Shown: piece by piece, positions 1 through 7,898 of the stretch | Numbering within the stretch: the stretch's first letter is position 1 | How the letters are laid out: each line of letters starts with the position of its first letter | Assembly (NCBI GenBank): GCA_013314795.1 | Contig: JABUEZ010000034.1 | Coordinates: 1-12,291 of the forward strand | Direction of reading: 5' to 3' | Length of the DNA stretch: 12,291 bases | Source of the DNA: Candidatus Profundicultor aquiphilus | GTDB taxonomy: Bacteria > Atribacterota > Atribacteria > Atribacterales > Caldatribacteriaceae | The notes under the pieces: generated by a model | What the model was told of the DNA's origin: nothing | Database searches by the model: none | The model's input: the letters and a program-made list of their open reading frames with translations, nothing else | Program-made: the position numbers and the translations under genes

Positions 1-2
1 TT

Positions 3-143
3 TTTTTGGCGTATCTTGTTCCCTTTACTCTTTTGTCTCGAACCCCTCGAGTATGGGGAAGTTTCCTTTTCTGGGTAATTTTTGCTCTTATCGCTCTGGT
101 ACTTCTTGTAAAGATTATGAACCAGTGGAACCATGAGCACTAA
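3..143 (+). CDS. C-terminal part of a small membrane protein, possible DUF3311-like partner of the symporter
   Basis: This is the 3' end of a gene that begins left of the window. Frame 3 is open from base 3 to a TAA at 141-143 and encodes about 46 hydrophobic residues. They start FLAYLVPFTLL, continue through a Pro-Arg-Val-Trp-Gly turn into one clear membrane helix (FLFWVIFALIALVLLV), and end in a short polar tail. Its last 11 bases overlap the start of the symporter gene, so the two are probably translationally coupled. Small membrane proteins of the DUF3311 or DUF997/YhdT types often sit directly before sodium:solute symporter genes. The 'PF...(P)..(G)..(L/F)FW' pattern fits DUF3311 best by eye, but that assignment is tentative. 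The N-terminus is not visible. Confidence 0.6.
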   Translation, partial: FLAYLVPFTLLSRTPRVWGSFLFWVIFALIALVLLVKIMNQWNHEH

Positions 144-1560
144 TCTGATTCTTGCTGTTATTCTCATTTACGCCTTCTGGGGCAGTGCGTTAGCCTTTCT
201 TTCGCGGCGAGAACTCCGGCCAAGCCTCGTTGATTATTTTCTGGCCAGTAATAAATTACACTGGCTTACCGCTTCGCTTTCCTATGGTGCCACCACTTAC
301 AGTGCCTTCATGATGCTGGGGCTTGCCGGCTTAACCTACCGTGGTGGAGTGGGAGCGCTGGGGTTTGAACTCATCTATCTCTCGGGATTAATCTGCGCCG
401 TAACGCTGGGACCATACATCTGGAAAATCGGACAGGCACACCGGTGCGTAACCCCTGGAGAAGTTTTAAGCGTTCACTATGGAAGTCGATTCGTAGGAAT
501 TGCTTACGCCCTGGTTTCGCTTACGTTCCTTGTTCCCTACACTTCGGTCCAGCTTACCGGCATCGGATACCTTCTCGAAACGCTTTCCAATGGAAAAATA
601 TCCTATTTCTGGGGACTTACTATTGCAACCATCCTCGCTTTCTTGTGGGTAGAAATTGCAGGACTTCGATCCGTGGCGATCACCGACAGTTTACAAGCAG
701 GCATCATGATGGTCAGTTCTCTGTTCCTGGTGTTCATTCTGGTCTATCGCTTTTTTGGGGGATGGGGAGGACTGTTTCATGCCTTAGAAATCAAATATCC
801 CGAGTGGTTGACCGTCCCCGGAAACGGTTTCTTCACGTTTCGAACCTTTCTGGGACTTTCCCTGCCCTGGTTCTTTTTCAGTATTTCCAACCCTCAGGTT
901 TCTCAGCGACTTCTGGTTCCCTCATCGCTCCACGAGATGCGTAAAATGCTGGTGGGTTTCCTTTTTTACGGTTTCTTCTATACTCTCATCACCATTATCC
1001 TCGGTTTTTCAGCTCGAGCTCTTATCCCCGATCTCAAAAACCCGGATCTGGCCACTCCCACAATCCTCGCCCAGTTTTCTCTCCCTGCCTGGGTGGTTCT
1101 GCTTAGCACCTTGGGGATTCTTTCGGCTGCGGTATCCACAATTGATTCCATCTTTCTTACCCTCTCTTCCATGTTTGCACGAGATATCCTGAGCCTCTCA
1201 AGACGAAGCGAAAAAGAAAGGTTACTTCTGGTCCGTTTCATTCTCATCCCGATTCTCTGCTTTTCCACCTTTCTTTTTGCCCTGGCCCGTTTTAACCTCA
1301 TTGCTCTTCTTTCTGTGGCGTCATCAGCAGGTCTCATTGCCGTTGTTCCAGCTTTCGTAGGCGGACTTATTTTCAAAAAGGGGAATGCCCAAGCTGCCAC
1401 TCTGAGTATCCTGGGAGGGGCTTTGATTTCTTTTGTCCTTCAGCTCTTTAACCTCAAACCACTGGGTTTATGGCCTGGAGTAATCACGCCTCTCGTTGCG
1501 ACTCTCCTCTTTGGGACACTGAGTCCCCTCTCTCCTAAAAAATCAAAACTGAATCGGTAA
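133..1560 (+). CDS. Sodium:solute symporter (SSS family)
   Basis: This is an integral membrane transporter of 475 aa with about 12-13 hydrophobic segments. That size is normal for the SSS family (TC 2.A.21), which moves an organic solute into the cell with Na+. The family's early signature is at residues 51-72 (YGATTYSAFMMLGLAG followed by a Tyr-Arg-Gly-Gly loop). A SNPQVSQRLL segment lies at about 252-261. The later helix SAAVSTIDSIFLTLSS (331-346) is followed by ARD. The adjacent Ser335-Thr336 match the pair that helps form the Na2 sodium site in vSGLT-type carriers. The ATG at 133 overlaps the upstream small membrane gene. No strong SD is seen, which suits coupling. The gene converges on pcm with a 10-base gap and no clear terminator. 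The substrate cannot be told from sequence alone; pantothenate, proline or other organic acids are all possible. Confidence 0.9.
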   Translation: MSTNLILAVILIYAFWGSALAFLSRRELRPSLVDYFLASNKLHWLTASLSYGATTYSAFMMLGLAGLTYRGGVGALGFELIYLSGLICAVTLGPYIWKIGQAHRCVTPGEVLSVHYGSRFVGIAYALVSLTFLVPYTSVQLTGIGYLLETLSNGKISYFWGLTIATILAFLWVEIAGLRSVAITDSLQAGIMMVSSLFLVFILVYRFFGGWGGLFHALEIKYPEWLTVPGNGFFTFRTFLGLSLPWFFFSISNPQVSQRLLVPSSLHEMRKMLVGFLFYGFFYTLITIILGFSARALIPDLKNPDLATPTILAQFSLPAWVVLLSTLGILSAAVSTIDSIFLTLSSMFARDILSLSRRSEKERLLLVRFILIPILCFSTFLFALARFNLIALLSVASSAGLIAVVPAFVGGLIFKKGNAQAATLSILGGALISFVLQLFNLKPLGLWPGVITPLVATLLFGTLSPLSPKKSKLNR

Positions 1561-1570
1561 ATTCGCCTCT

Positions 1571-2209
1571 TTATCCCTCAATGAGAGGAACAAAAATACA
1601 TCCTCCATAATTTTCGATATGCAGCTGCCCTTCCTTTTTTACACCTCGAATCAGGTTCTGTCCGGTTTCCCCCTCCAGAGGAAGGACTATGATCCCTCCT
1701 TCTGTCAGTTCCTCTACCCACGATTCATAAATTCTGCCTGCACAGGCACTAACGATAATCTTTTCATATGGAGCAAACTGGGGAAGGCCTTTTGTTCCAT
1801 CACCCCGAAAGAGGAAAATATTGGTATACCCCAGGACACCAAGAGATGCTCGAGCTCTATCGAAAAGGGTCTCGATTCGTTCTATGCTATATACCTCCTT
1901 AGCGAGTTCAGCCAGGATTGCTGTCTGGTAGCCTGAGCCGGTGCCAATTTCTAAAATGCGGTCCGTGGGCTCAATGGCCAAAAGTTCCAGCATGAGGGCC
2001 ACAATATAGGGCTGAGAAATCGTCTGACCCTCTCCAATGGGGAGAGGAGAATCATGATAGGCTAAGCTTTGAAATTCTGAGGGAACAAAAAAATGCCGAG
2101 GAACCTTCAAGAAGGCCTCTATAACCCGACGATCCCGCACCCCTCGAGCAACAATCTGTTGCTCTACCATCACCGTGCGGCGTTCTGTGGCGTCCTCTTC
2201 CAGAGCCAC
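1571..2209 (-). CDS. pcm: Protein-L-isoaspartate O-methyltransferase
   Basis: This cytosolic enzyme transfers a methyl group from AdoMet to L-isoaspartyl residues in aged proteins, the first step of their repair. The protein is 212 aa, the usual bacterial length. The family's PIGEGQTISQP block is at 57-67 and contains the conserved Ser65. AdoMet motif I is LEIGTGSGYQTAILA (86-100), followed by an acidic Glu110 and the GDG at 137-139. The later strand IIVSACAG (151-158) replaces the more common TAAAP-type segment. The start is a GTG that directly abuts the acyP stop codon (TGA GTG), with an AGGGTGG SD a few bases upstream. An internal ATG at 2170 (residue 14) is an alternative. It is the last gene of the - strand train. 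surE-pcm linkage is a known conserved neighbourhood. Confidence 0.95.
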   Translation of the reverse strand: MALEEDATERRTVMVEQQIVARGVRDRRVIEAFLKVPRHFFVPSEFQSLAYHDSPLPIGEGQTISQPYIVALMLELLAIEPTDRILEIGTGSGYQTAILAELAKEVYSIERIETLFDRARASLGVLGYTNIFLFRGDGTKGLPQFAPYEKIIVSACAGRIYESWVEELTEGGIIVLPLEGETGQNLIRGVKKEGQLHIENYGGCIFVPLIEG

Positions 2210-2491
2210 TCAGTATCCCACCCTGAAATCATGATAGAGGCCACTGAAGGGAAACCATTCCTCGCGAAAAGAACTGACATGGGCACTGACCGGACCTCTT
2301 TTCACTTCTTCAAAAAATCTCTCCACCTCTTCTTTTCTTCCCTCAGCAAGCACTTCCACTTCTCCCGAGGGAAGATTACGCACAAAACCAGTAACCTCAA
2401 ATTCCTGAGATGCACGCAAAACAAAATAGCGGTACCCTACTCCCTGCACTCTTCCCCTCAAGGTCAGCCTTCCCTGAACCCATTCGTTCAT
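2210..2491 (-). CDS. acyP: Acylphosphatase
   Basis: This is a small soluble enzyme of 93 aa that hydrolyses the carboxyl-phosphate bond of acylphosphates such as carbamoyl phosphate or 1,3-bisphosphoglycerate. Both diagnostic motifs are intact. GRVQGVGYRYF (13-23) supplies the catalytic Arg21 in the phosphate-binding loop. GFVRNLPSGEVEV (35-47) supplies the catalytic Asn39. The length and position of both motifs match the classic 90-100 residue fold. The ATG overlaps the surE stop codon by 4 bases (ATGA, 2488-2491), and its own TGA abuts the pcm start, so the three genes are probably co-translated. The physiological substrate in bacteria is generally not known. Confidence 0.95.
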   Translation of the reverse strand: MNEWVQGRLTLRGRVQGVGYRYFVLRASQEFEVTGFVRNLPSGEVEVLAEGRKEEVERFFEEVKRGPVSAHVSSFREEWFPFSGLYHDFRVGY

Positions 2492-3261
2492 TGCTTCACC
2501 CTGCCCAACAAAGCATTCAGTTCTTTCCGAAGAGCATAATCAGTTAAACTGGGACGCAAAGGGGTTATGGACACTCGAGAATGCCAGATGGCCTGAAAAT
2601 CAGAATTCTCAAGTAACAAAAAGTCTCTCTGTCCTTCTTCAAAAACAAACCTCCGCAAGCCATCAGAACTGTTCTCTAACTCCCGCACCTGAGTAAAATA
2701 GAAACGATCTCCCAGTTCGGTGATGCTCCATCCGGCAATATCGTCCTTTTCTGCACAATCAGGAACGTTCACATTCAGAACGAGGTTCCTCTCCTTTGCC
2801 CAAACTGCTTCAAAGGTTTCCCATATCTCCAGGGCAATCTGAGCAGCCAGGTCATAATTCCCGTACTCCCCTAAAACCAGCGATACCGCCATAGAAGGAA
2901 TTCCAGACATTGCCGCTTCCATGGCTGCGGCAACTGTACCGGAGTAAAAAACATCGAACCCCAGATTAGGACCTCTATTGATACCCGAAACCACAAAGTC
3001 AACAGCCCCATGGCCAAAGAGATTCAACCCCAGAATGACCGTATCGGCCGGGGTACCATCCACAGCAAAACCCTTTACGCCTTCCACTTCCACTTCCCGC
3101 ACCGACAGAGGTCGGCGAGCAGTAATGCTATGACTGGAACAACTCCGCTCATCCGTGGGAGCAACCAGAATCACTTCCACCTTCCGGACAAAAGCCCGAA
3201 GCAAAGCCCGAATTCCGGGACTGTCAAATCCATCATCGTTGGTAATGAGTACTCTTTCCAT
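2488..3261 (-). CDS. surE: 5'-nucleotidase / nucleoside monophosphate phosphatase SurE
   Basis: SurE is a metal-dependent phosphatase acting on nucleoside 5'- or 3'-monophosphates and often also on short polyphosphate. I place the start at the ATG at 3261 (257 aa) because the family begins M(R/K)ILLTNDDG and here reads MERVLITNDDG. A GGGAG SD lies 9 bases upstream. The frame also extends to 3303, but the extra 14 residues are not family-like. Numbered from this start, the metal ligands are Asp9, Asp10, Ser40 (in ERSCSSHSIT) and Asn95 (in VSGINRGPN), all at canonical positions. The VDGTPADTV and YSGTVAAAMEA blocks are also present. The gene overlaps the end of the flavoprotein gene by 29 bases and acyP by 4. 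SurE is tied to stationary-phase survival in E. coli, where it also sits beside pcm. Confidence 0.95.
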   Translation of the reverse strand: MERVLITNDDGFDSPGIRALLRAFVRKVEVILVAPTDERSCSSHSITARRPLSVREVEVEGVKGFAVDGTPADTVILGLNLFGHGAVDFVVSGINRGPNLGFDVFYSGTVAAAMEAAMSGIPSMAVSLVLGEYGNYDLAAQIALEIWETFEAVWAKERNLVLNVNVPDCAEKDDIAGWSITELGDRFYFTQVRELENSSDGLRRFVFEEGQRDFLLLENSDFQAIWHSRVSITPLRPSLTDYALRKELNALLGRVKQ

Positions 3262-4660
3262 GATCTTTAACTCCCATCTTTTCCAGAATTCCTCGTGCCA
3301 CAATCACTCCAGACGCAGAAGCCTGAATTAAACCACGGGTAATTCCAGCACCATCACCGGCAAGGAAAAGGTTGGCAATTTTGCTTTCCAGGTTTTTACC
3401 CACCTGAACTCTCGAAGAGTAAAACTTAACTTCCACACCGTATAAAAGCGTATGGGGAGAATTGATCCCCGGAATAAATCGGTCCAGAGCCGAGAGCATC
3501 TCCAGGATATCCTGCAGGAACCGATAGGGTAACGCGAAACTCAAATCACCGGGACTCGCCCCCTGGAGAGTGGGTTTAATCATCGATTTGGCAATCCGCT
3601 CCGGTGTGGAGCGTCTTCCCAGTTCCAGGTCTTTCAGTCGCTGGATGATGACTCCTCCACCCAGCATGTTCGCCAGATGTGCCACATATCGCCCATACGC
3701 AATGGGTTCCTTAAAAGGTTCGGTGAAATTGGTGCTCACCAGAATGGCAAAATTGGTGTTGAGGGTTTTCCGCTCCTCGTAACTGTGACCGTTGACGGTG
3801 ATGATGCCATCGTTGTACTCCGTGACCACTTCACCATAGGGACACATGCAAAAAGTCCGCACCCGGTCATCAAAGGTGTGAGAGTAATAAACGAGTTTCA
3901 ACTCGTACATTACCCTGGTAAAATCTTCCATCACCGAAGCAGGAACCTCCACCCGCACTCCTAAATCCACCGGGTTATTCGCCAGGGGTAACCCCAAACG
4001 CAAGCACTCTTTGCGCAGCCAATCAGCTCCCACTCTTCCCGGGGCAATCACCACAAAGCTGCTGCGTACTTCGCTCCCATCAGCAAAACGTACCCCCTGC
4101 ACGACTTCACTTTCAACCAGGATTTCCTCCGCTTCCGTCAATGTCACAATTTCAGCCCGATTCTGAAGATGGTTAAAGATGTTCTGCAGTATTTTCCGAC
4201 ACCGGTCCGTCCCCAGATGCCGGATCTTGGAAGAAACCAGGGTTAACTCAGCCATCTCCGCTTTCTTTCTCAATTCCTCAACTTTTTCCACATCCTCCCC
4301 ATAAACCGGGGTTTCTCCTCCAAAGCGCACATAGACAGAATCCACATAATCAAGAAGTGATCCGAAGTCCGCTCCCTCAAGGTATCTACCGAGTTGCCCG
4401 CCTACTTCTTCAGAGAGAGTGAGCTTTCCGTCACTGAAGGCACCCGCCCCTCCCCAACCACAGAGGAGCGCACAGGGAGAACATTTTCGACAAATACGGT
4501 TATTTTCCCGAGCCGGACAGCGCCGCTTCTCGATGTTCTTCCCCCGGTCCACGATCAGAATCCGTAAATCCGCATTTTCCAGAAGCTCCAGGGCAGCAAA
4601 AATACCGGCCGGCCCTGCCCCCACAATGATCACATCATACTCTTTCTTCAAGGCGTTCAT
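3233..4660 (-). CDS. FAD-dependent dehydrogenase of the COG2509 type, unknown substrate
   Basis: This is a predicted cytosolic flavoprotein of 475 aa. The N-terminal dinucleotide-binding motif is DVIIVGAGPAGIFAALEL (9-26), ending in Asp38 of the next strand. A second FAD motif lies near the C-terminus (LFLAGDGAGITRGLIQASAS), where the Gly-Asp-Gly contacts the flavin. A cysteine cluster follows the first motif: Cys48, Cys57, Cys60, Cys63 and Cys67, running into GWGGAGAFSDGKL (68-80). This resembles the CP...C..C.PC...GWGGAG pattern of COG2509 'uncharacterised FAD-dependent dehydrogenases'. The cysteines might hold a metal or act in redox chemistry (inference). The start ATG has an AAGGGG SD and overlaps the Gfo/Idh gene by 26 bases. 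The family's reaction is not established to my knowledge, so no specific function is claimed. Confidence 0.85.
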   Translation of the reverse strand: MNALKKEYDVIIVGAGPAGIFAALELLENADLRILIVDRGKNIEKRRCPARENNRICRKCSPCALLCGWGGAGAFSDGKLTLSEEVGGQLGRYLEGADFGSLLDYVDSVYVRFGGETPVYGEDVEKVEELRKKAEMAELTLVSSKIRHLGTDRCRKILQNIFNHLQNRAEIVTLTEAEEILVESEVVQGVRFADGSEVRSSFVVIAPGRVGADWLRKECLRLGLPLANNPVDLGVRVEVPASVMEDFTRVMYELKLVYYSHTFDDRVRTFCMCPYGEVVTEYNDGIITVNGHSYEERKTLNTNFAILVSTNFTEPFKEPIAYGRYVAHLANMLGGGVIIQRLKDLELGRRSTPERIAKSMIKPTLQGASPGDLSFALPYRFLQDILEMLSALDRFIPGINSPHTLLYGVEVKFYSSRVQVGKNLESKIANLFLAGDGAGITRGLIQASASGVIVARGILEKMGVKDHGKSTHYQR

Positions 4661-5588
4661 CTTGCCCCTTTTTCATCTCCTCCAGAATCATCAACGCAAT
4701 CTCCAGAGCATTTTTTCCCTCTTCCAACCCCACCAGTGGCTTCTCACCATTCCGCACACATCGCACGAAATGCTCCAGCTCCAGACGCAGCGGTTCTCCT
4801 TTTTGAATGATTGGTTTTTCCATCAATACCTGGGGAGTGAGAGCAGAAGTTTTTTTATACACGGCCAGCTCTTGTTCCAGATAGTCGATAGAGATGAAGG
4901 AGTCAATCTGAGTGATCTCCATCCGTCGAATCTTTTTGCGAGTAATCCGGCTGGCCGTCAAATTGGCAATACACCCATTGGCAAACACAAGCTGCGTGTT
5001 GGCGATATCCTCCTGTCTTGAAAACACTGAGTACCCAAAAGCATGTACCTTTACCACTTCACTCTTGACAATGCTCGTCACAATATCAATATCATGAATC
5101 ATCAGGTCCAGAACCACACCCACATCGACATTGCGATTCACATAAGGACCCATACGGCAACAATCAATAAAAATTGGTCGATCCACAATTTTGGAGAGCT
5201 CAATCACTGCGGAATTGAAACGCTCAATATGCCCAACCTGCAAAATGACCCTTTTGCGATTCGCCATCTCCATGAGTTCCCTGGCCTCTTCCAGGTTGGT
5301 GGTAACAGGCTTTTCGATGAGGATATTGACCCCCTCCTCAATAAAATGTCCGGCAATCATCCGATGCAAGACCGTGGGCACCACGATACTCACTGCATCA
5401 ACCTTTCCAAAGAGCTCCCGGTAATCAAAAAATGGGGTGGTGTGATACCGATCAGCAATTTCTCTGGCCCGTTCTTTATTGATATCCACAACCCCTACCA
5501 GTTCCACCTCAGGGAGCTCAGAGTAGATCCGAGCGTGGTGTTGTCCCAGATACCCAACTCCAACCACACCAACTCGCACCAGCGTCAA
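4635..5588 (-). CDS. Gfo/Idh/MocA-family NAD(P)-dependent oxidoreductase, likely nucleotide-sugar dehydrogenase
   Basis: The protein has 317 aa. It has an N-terminal Rossmann domain with VGVVGVGYLGQHHARIY (6-22) and the nucleotide-ribose-binding acidic residue at the end of strand 2 (VGVVD, 31-35). The family's catalytic lysine motif EKP is at 92-94, VGHIERFN at 118-125, and the catalytic-region DLMIHDID at 161-168. The start is TTG at 5588, with AGGTGA 6 bases upstream; a GTG at 5579 is an alternative. It lies 26 bases after a DegT-type aminotransferase. An oxidoreductase plus aminotransferase pair usually makes a 3-amino sugar nucleotide: oxidation of a UDP-sugar hydroxyl to a keto group, then transamination. 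GnnA (UDP-GlcNAc 3-dehydrogenase, lipid A) and WbpB/WlbA are the closest functional models; the choice between them is inference. Confidence 0.85.
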   Translation of the reverse strand: MTLVRVGVVGVGYLGQHHARIYSELPEVELVGVVDINKERAREIADRYHTTPFFDYRELFGKVDAVSIVVPTVLHRMIAGHFIEEGVNILIEKPVTTNLEEARELMEMANRKRVILQVGHIERFNSAVIELSKIVDRPIFIDCCRMGPYVNRNVDVGVVLDLMIHDIDIVTSIVKSEVVKVHAFGYSVFSRQEDIANTQLVFANGCIANLTASRITRKKIRRMEITQIDSFISIDYLEQELAVYKKTSALTPQVLMEKPIIQKGEPLRLELEHFVRCVRNGEKPLVGLEEGKNALEIALMILEEMKKGQDERLEERV

Positions 5589-5614
5589 TTCTCCTCACCT
5601 TCAGTAACAAAAAT

Positions 5615-6712
5615 CTATAAAGCAAAAAAACTGCGTATCAAAGAAGCAACCACATTCAATTCATCCTCTTTCAGTTGAGGATGCACCGGTATTGATAATA
5701 CCCTATCCTTGAGGGACTCTGCAACTGGAAACGAACAGTTAGCCACCATGTCCACGAGAAAAGGCTGCTTATGTAACGGAACAGGGTAATAGACTTCACA
5801 TCCTACTCCGGCATTTCGCAAAAAGGCGAGTAACTCATCTCTTTTCTCCTGGAGTCTCAAAGTATACTGATGGAATACGGAGACTCTCCCTTCCGGAACT
5901 TTTGGCGTAACCACCCGAGGACACAAATCCATCAATGCCTGGTTATAGAACGTAGCGTTGAAGCGTCTTTTTTCATTCGCTTCCTCCAGTTTTTTAAGCT
6001 GGACTCGTCCAATTGCCGCAGCGATATCCGTCATCCTGAAATTGTATCCCAACATTTCGTGATAGTATCTTTTTCTACTCCCATGATTGATAAGCATACG
6101 GCATCGTTGAGCAAGTTCCGAACTATCAGTAACCACCATACCACCCTCACCGGTGGTCATGTTTTTGGTGGGATAGAAGCTAAAGGCCGCCATTTCCCCA
6201 AAACTTCCCACCTTTTTCCCTCGATAGGAAGCTCCGTGAGCTTGAGCACAATCTTCAAGAAGAAAGAAACCATATTGCTCCTTTAAGCTCAAGATAGCCT
6301 CCATATCACAGGGCAGCCCATAGAGATGTACAGCAATAACACCCTTTACATTTTTTTCCCGCTTCAGAACCCTCTCAAGACACGAAGAATCCAGATTAAA
6401 GGTCTCTTCGTCAACATCACAAAAAACAGGCATACCCCCACACTGAACAATAGCACTTGCTGTAGCCACAAAAGTAAAAGGAGTGGTCACAACCTTATCG
6501 CCTTCTCCTACTCCCAGTGCTTTTAAGGCTACAAACAGCGCCGATGTCCCACTACTCGTGGCAATCGCTTCTCTGACCCCAATATACCTGGCGAACTCTT
6601 CTTCAAAGAGTTCCACCTGTCGACCTCGAGCAAGAAATCCTGAATCGAGAACTCCAAGCACTGCATTTTTTTCCTCTTCCCCCAGAAAGGGCTTACTGAG
6701 TGGTATCTCCAT
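5615..6712 (-). CDS. DegT/DnrJ/EryC1/StrS-family PLP-dependent sugar aminotransferase
   Basis: This 365-aa fold-type I aminotransferase acts on nucleotide-linked keto sugars, usually with glutamate as amino donor. Visible landmarks are the phosphate-binding SSGTSALFVAL (53-63), TPFTFVATASA (77-87), the cofactor-ring Asp154 in LLEDCAQAHGASY, and the Schiff-base lysine Lys183 in SFYPTKNMTTGEGG. The active-site region NFRMTDIAAAIG (224-235) is also conserved. The start ATG is 4 bases after the aroC stop, with its SD (GAGG) inside the end of aroC. It precedes the Gfo/Idh gene, and the pair probably works in sequence on one UDP-sugar, as GnnB/GnnA or WbpE/WbpB do (inference). The sugar product could go to lipid A, O-chain or protein glycosylation. 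No lpx or glycosyltransferase gene is present here to decide. Confidence 0.9.
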   Translation of the reverse strand: MEIPLSKPFLGEEEKNAVLGVLDSGFLARGRQVELFEEEFARYIGVREAIATSSGTSALFVALKALGVGEGDKVVTTPFTFVATASAIVQCGGMPVFCDVDEETFNLDSSCLERVLKREKNVKGVIAVHLYGLPCDMEAILSLKEQYGFFLLEDCAQAHGASYRGKKVGSFGEMAAFSFYPTKNMTTGEGGMVVTDSSELAQRCRMLINHGSRKRYYHEMLGYNFRMTDIAAAIGRVQLKKLEEANEKRRFNATFYNQALMDLCPRVVTPKVPEGRVSVFHQYTLRLQEKRDELLAFLRNAGVGCEVYYPVPLHKQPFLVDMVANCSFPVAESLKDRVLSIPVHPQLKEDELNVVASLIRSFFAL

Positions 6713-6716
6713 TTCT

Positions 6717-7898
6717 TCATCCTCGCTTCTTTAAAGTCTCCAGATAAGAAAGGTAAGACTCAAAATTGGAAAGCATCTCCTCTAAAGAGTCTCCACCAAA
6801 TTTTTTCCGGTACGCATCTGCCAGTACCCAAGACATCATGGCTTCCCCCACTACCAGAGCACGGGGCACAGCACAGACATCGGAACGTTCATACCGAGCC
6901 TGAACCGGCTCTCCAGATTGGATATCCACGCTCTGTAGACCTCGTAAAAGGGTGGGAATCGGCTTCATTGCACACCGAACCCACACAACTTCCCCGTTTG
7001 AAATTCCACCTTCGATACCACCACTCCGATTGGTTCGGCGTACAAAGGGAAAAGGTGATGAAGAGGCATCATAGAAAATTTCGTCGTGGAATTCGCTTCC
7101 CTGAAGAAGCGTCGAGCGAAACCCTTCTCCAATTTCCACTCCCTTGATTCCCGGGATACTCATGAGGTAAAAACTGAGCTGAGCATCCAACCGTTCTTCA
7201 AACTGGGCATAGCTCCCCAATCCAGGCACAACTCCCAATCCAGCCACCACAAACCTTCCCCCCAAGGTATCACCCTTTGCCCTGGCATTTTCAACCAATT
7301 CTACCATTTCCCGTTCCTTGATTGGATCAAAAGTTGCCATCACAGAGTTTCGAGCTCGAGTAATTTTTTCTTCCCACCCCATGTTTTCTTCCACCACAAC
7401 TGGACCAATACTTTCTACAAACCCTCCCACAGTAACACCAAAATGAGAAAGAAGGGTTTTGGCTATCGCCCCTGCCACACAGCGAACCACCGTCTCCCTG
7501 GCGCTTGCCCGCTCAATAACATTTCTCAAGTCAACAAATCGATATTTAACCATCCCGGAAAGGTCAGCGTGTCCAGGGCGGGGAACGGTAACTCCACGAT
7601 ATTCCGGGGGTGGATCACCAAGAGGATCCATAATTTCTAACCAGTTCTTATAGTCCTGATTTCGCACCAAAATGGCCACCGGAGTTCCCAGAGTTTTCTT
7701 CCAGCGCACTCCCCCGAGGATTTCTATCTGATCCTCCTCAATCTCCATCCGTGGACTTCTTCCTACTCCCTTTCTCCGGCGAAGAAGTTCCTGATGAATA
7801 AAATCAATATCGAGCAAGAGGTTGGAAGGTAAGCCCTCTATTAAAACCACCATGCCGGGACCATGGGATTCACCCGCGGTCCTGAAACTCAATCTCAC
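6717..7898 (-). CDS. aroC: Chorismate synthase
   Basis: This is the last enzyme of the shikimate pathway. It converts 5-enolpyruvylshikimate-3-phosphate to chorismate with reduced FMN, which is not consumed overall. The protein is 393 aa, typical of bacteria. All three family signatures are intact: FRTAGESHGPG at 5-15 with the catalytic His12; RPGHADLSGMVKYRF at 107-121 with His110, followed by LRNVIERASARETVVR; and RTNRSGGIEGGISNGE at 288-303. A RSDVCAVPRA segment follows at 338-347. The start is GTG at 7898, 9 bases after an excellent AAAGGAGG SD that lies inside the tyrA 3' end. The overlap with tyrA is 29 bases. Its position after aroF and tyrA fits an aromatic amino acid operon. Confidence 0.98.
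   Translation of the reverse strand: MRLSFRTAGESHGPGMVVLIEGLPSNLLLDIDFIHQELLRRRKGVGRSPRMEIEEDQIEILGGVRWKKTLGTPVAILVRNQDYKNWLEIMDPLGDPPPEYRGVTVPRPGHADLSGMVKYRFVDLRNVIERASARETVVRCVAGAIAKTLLSHFGVTVGGFVESIGPVVVEENMGWEEKITRARNSVMATFDPIKEREMVELVENARAKGDTLGGRFVVAGLGVVPGLGSYAQFEERLDAQLSFYLMSIPGIKGVEIGEGFRSTLLQGSEFHDEIFYDASSSPFPFVRRTNRSGGIEGGISNGEVVWVRCAMKPIPTLLRGLQSVDIQSGEPVQARYERSDVCAVPRALVVGEAMMSWVLADAYRKKFGGDSLEEMLSNFESYLSYLETLKKRG

Noticed and set aside
978..1400. Long - strand open frame inside the symporter gene.
   Set aside because: It is an antisense shadow of a clearly recognised transporter, with an arginine-rich composition typical of such shadows.
1561..1595. Inverted CCTCT/AGAGG repeat between the symporter and pcm.
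   Set aside because: The stem is only 5 bp and no T-run follows on either strand, so I do not call it a terminator.
3262..3303. Longer SurE start at 3303.
   Set aside because: The extra 14 residues are not family-like and increase the overlap with the flavoprotein gene. The ATG at 3261 has a good SD and gives the canonical N-terminus.
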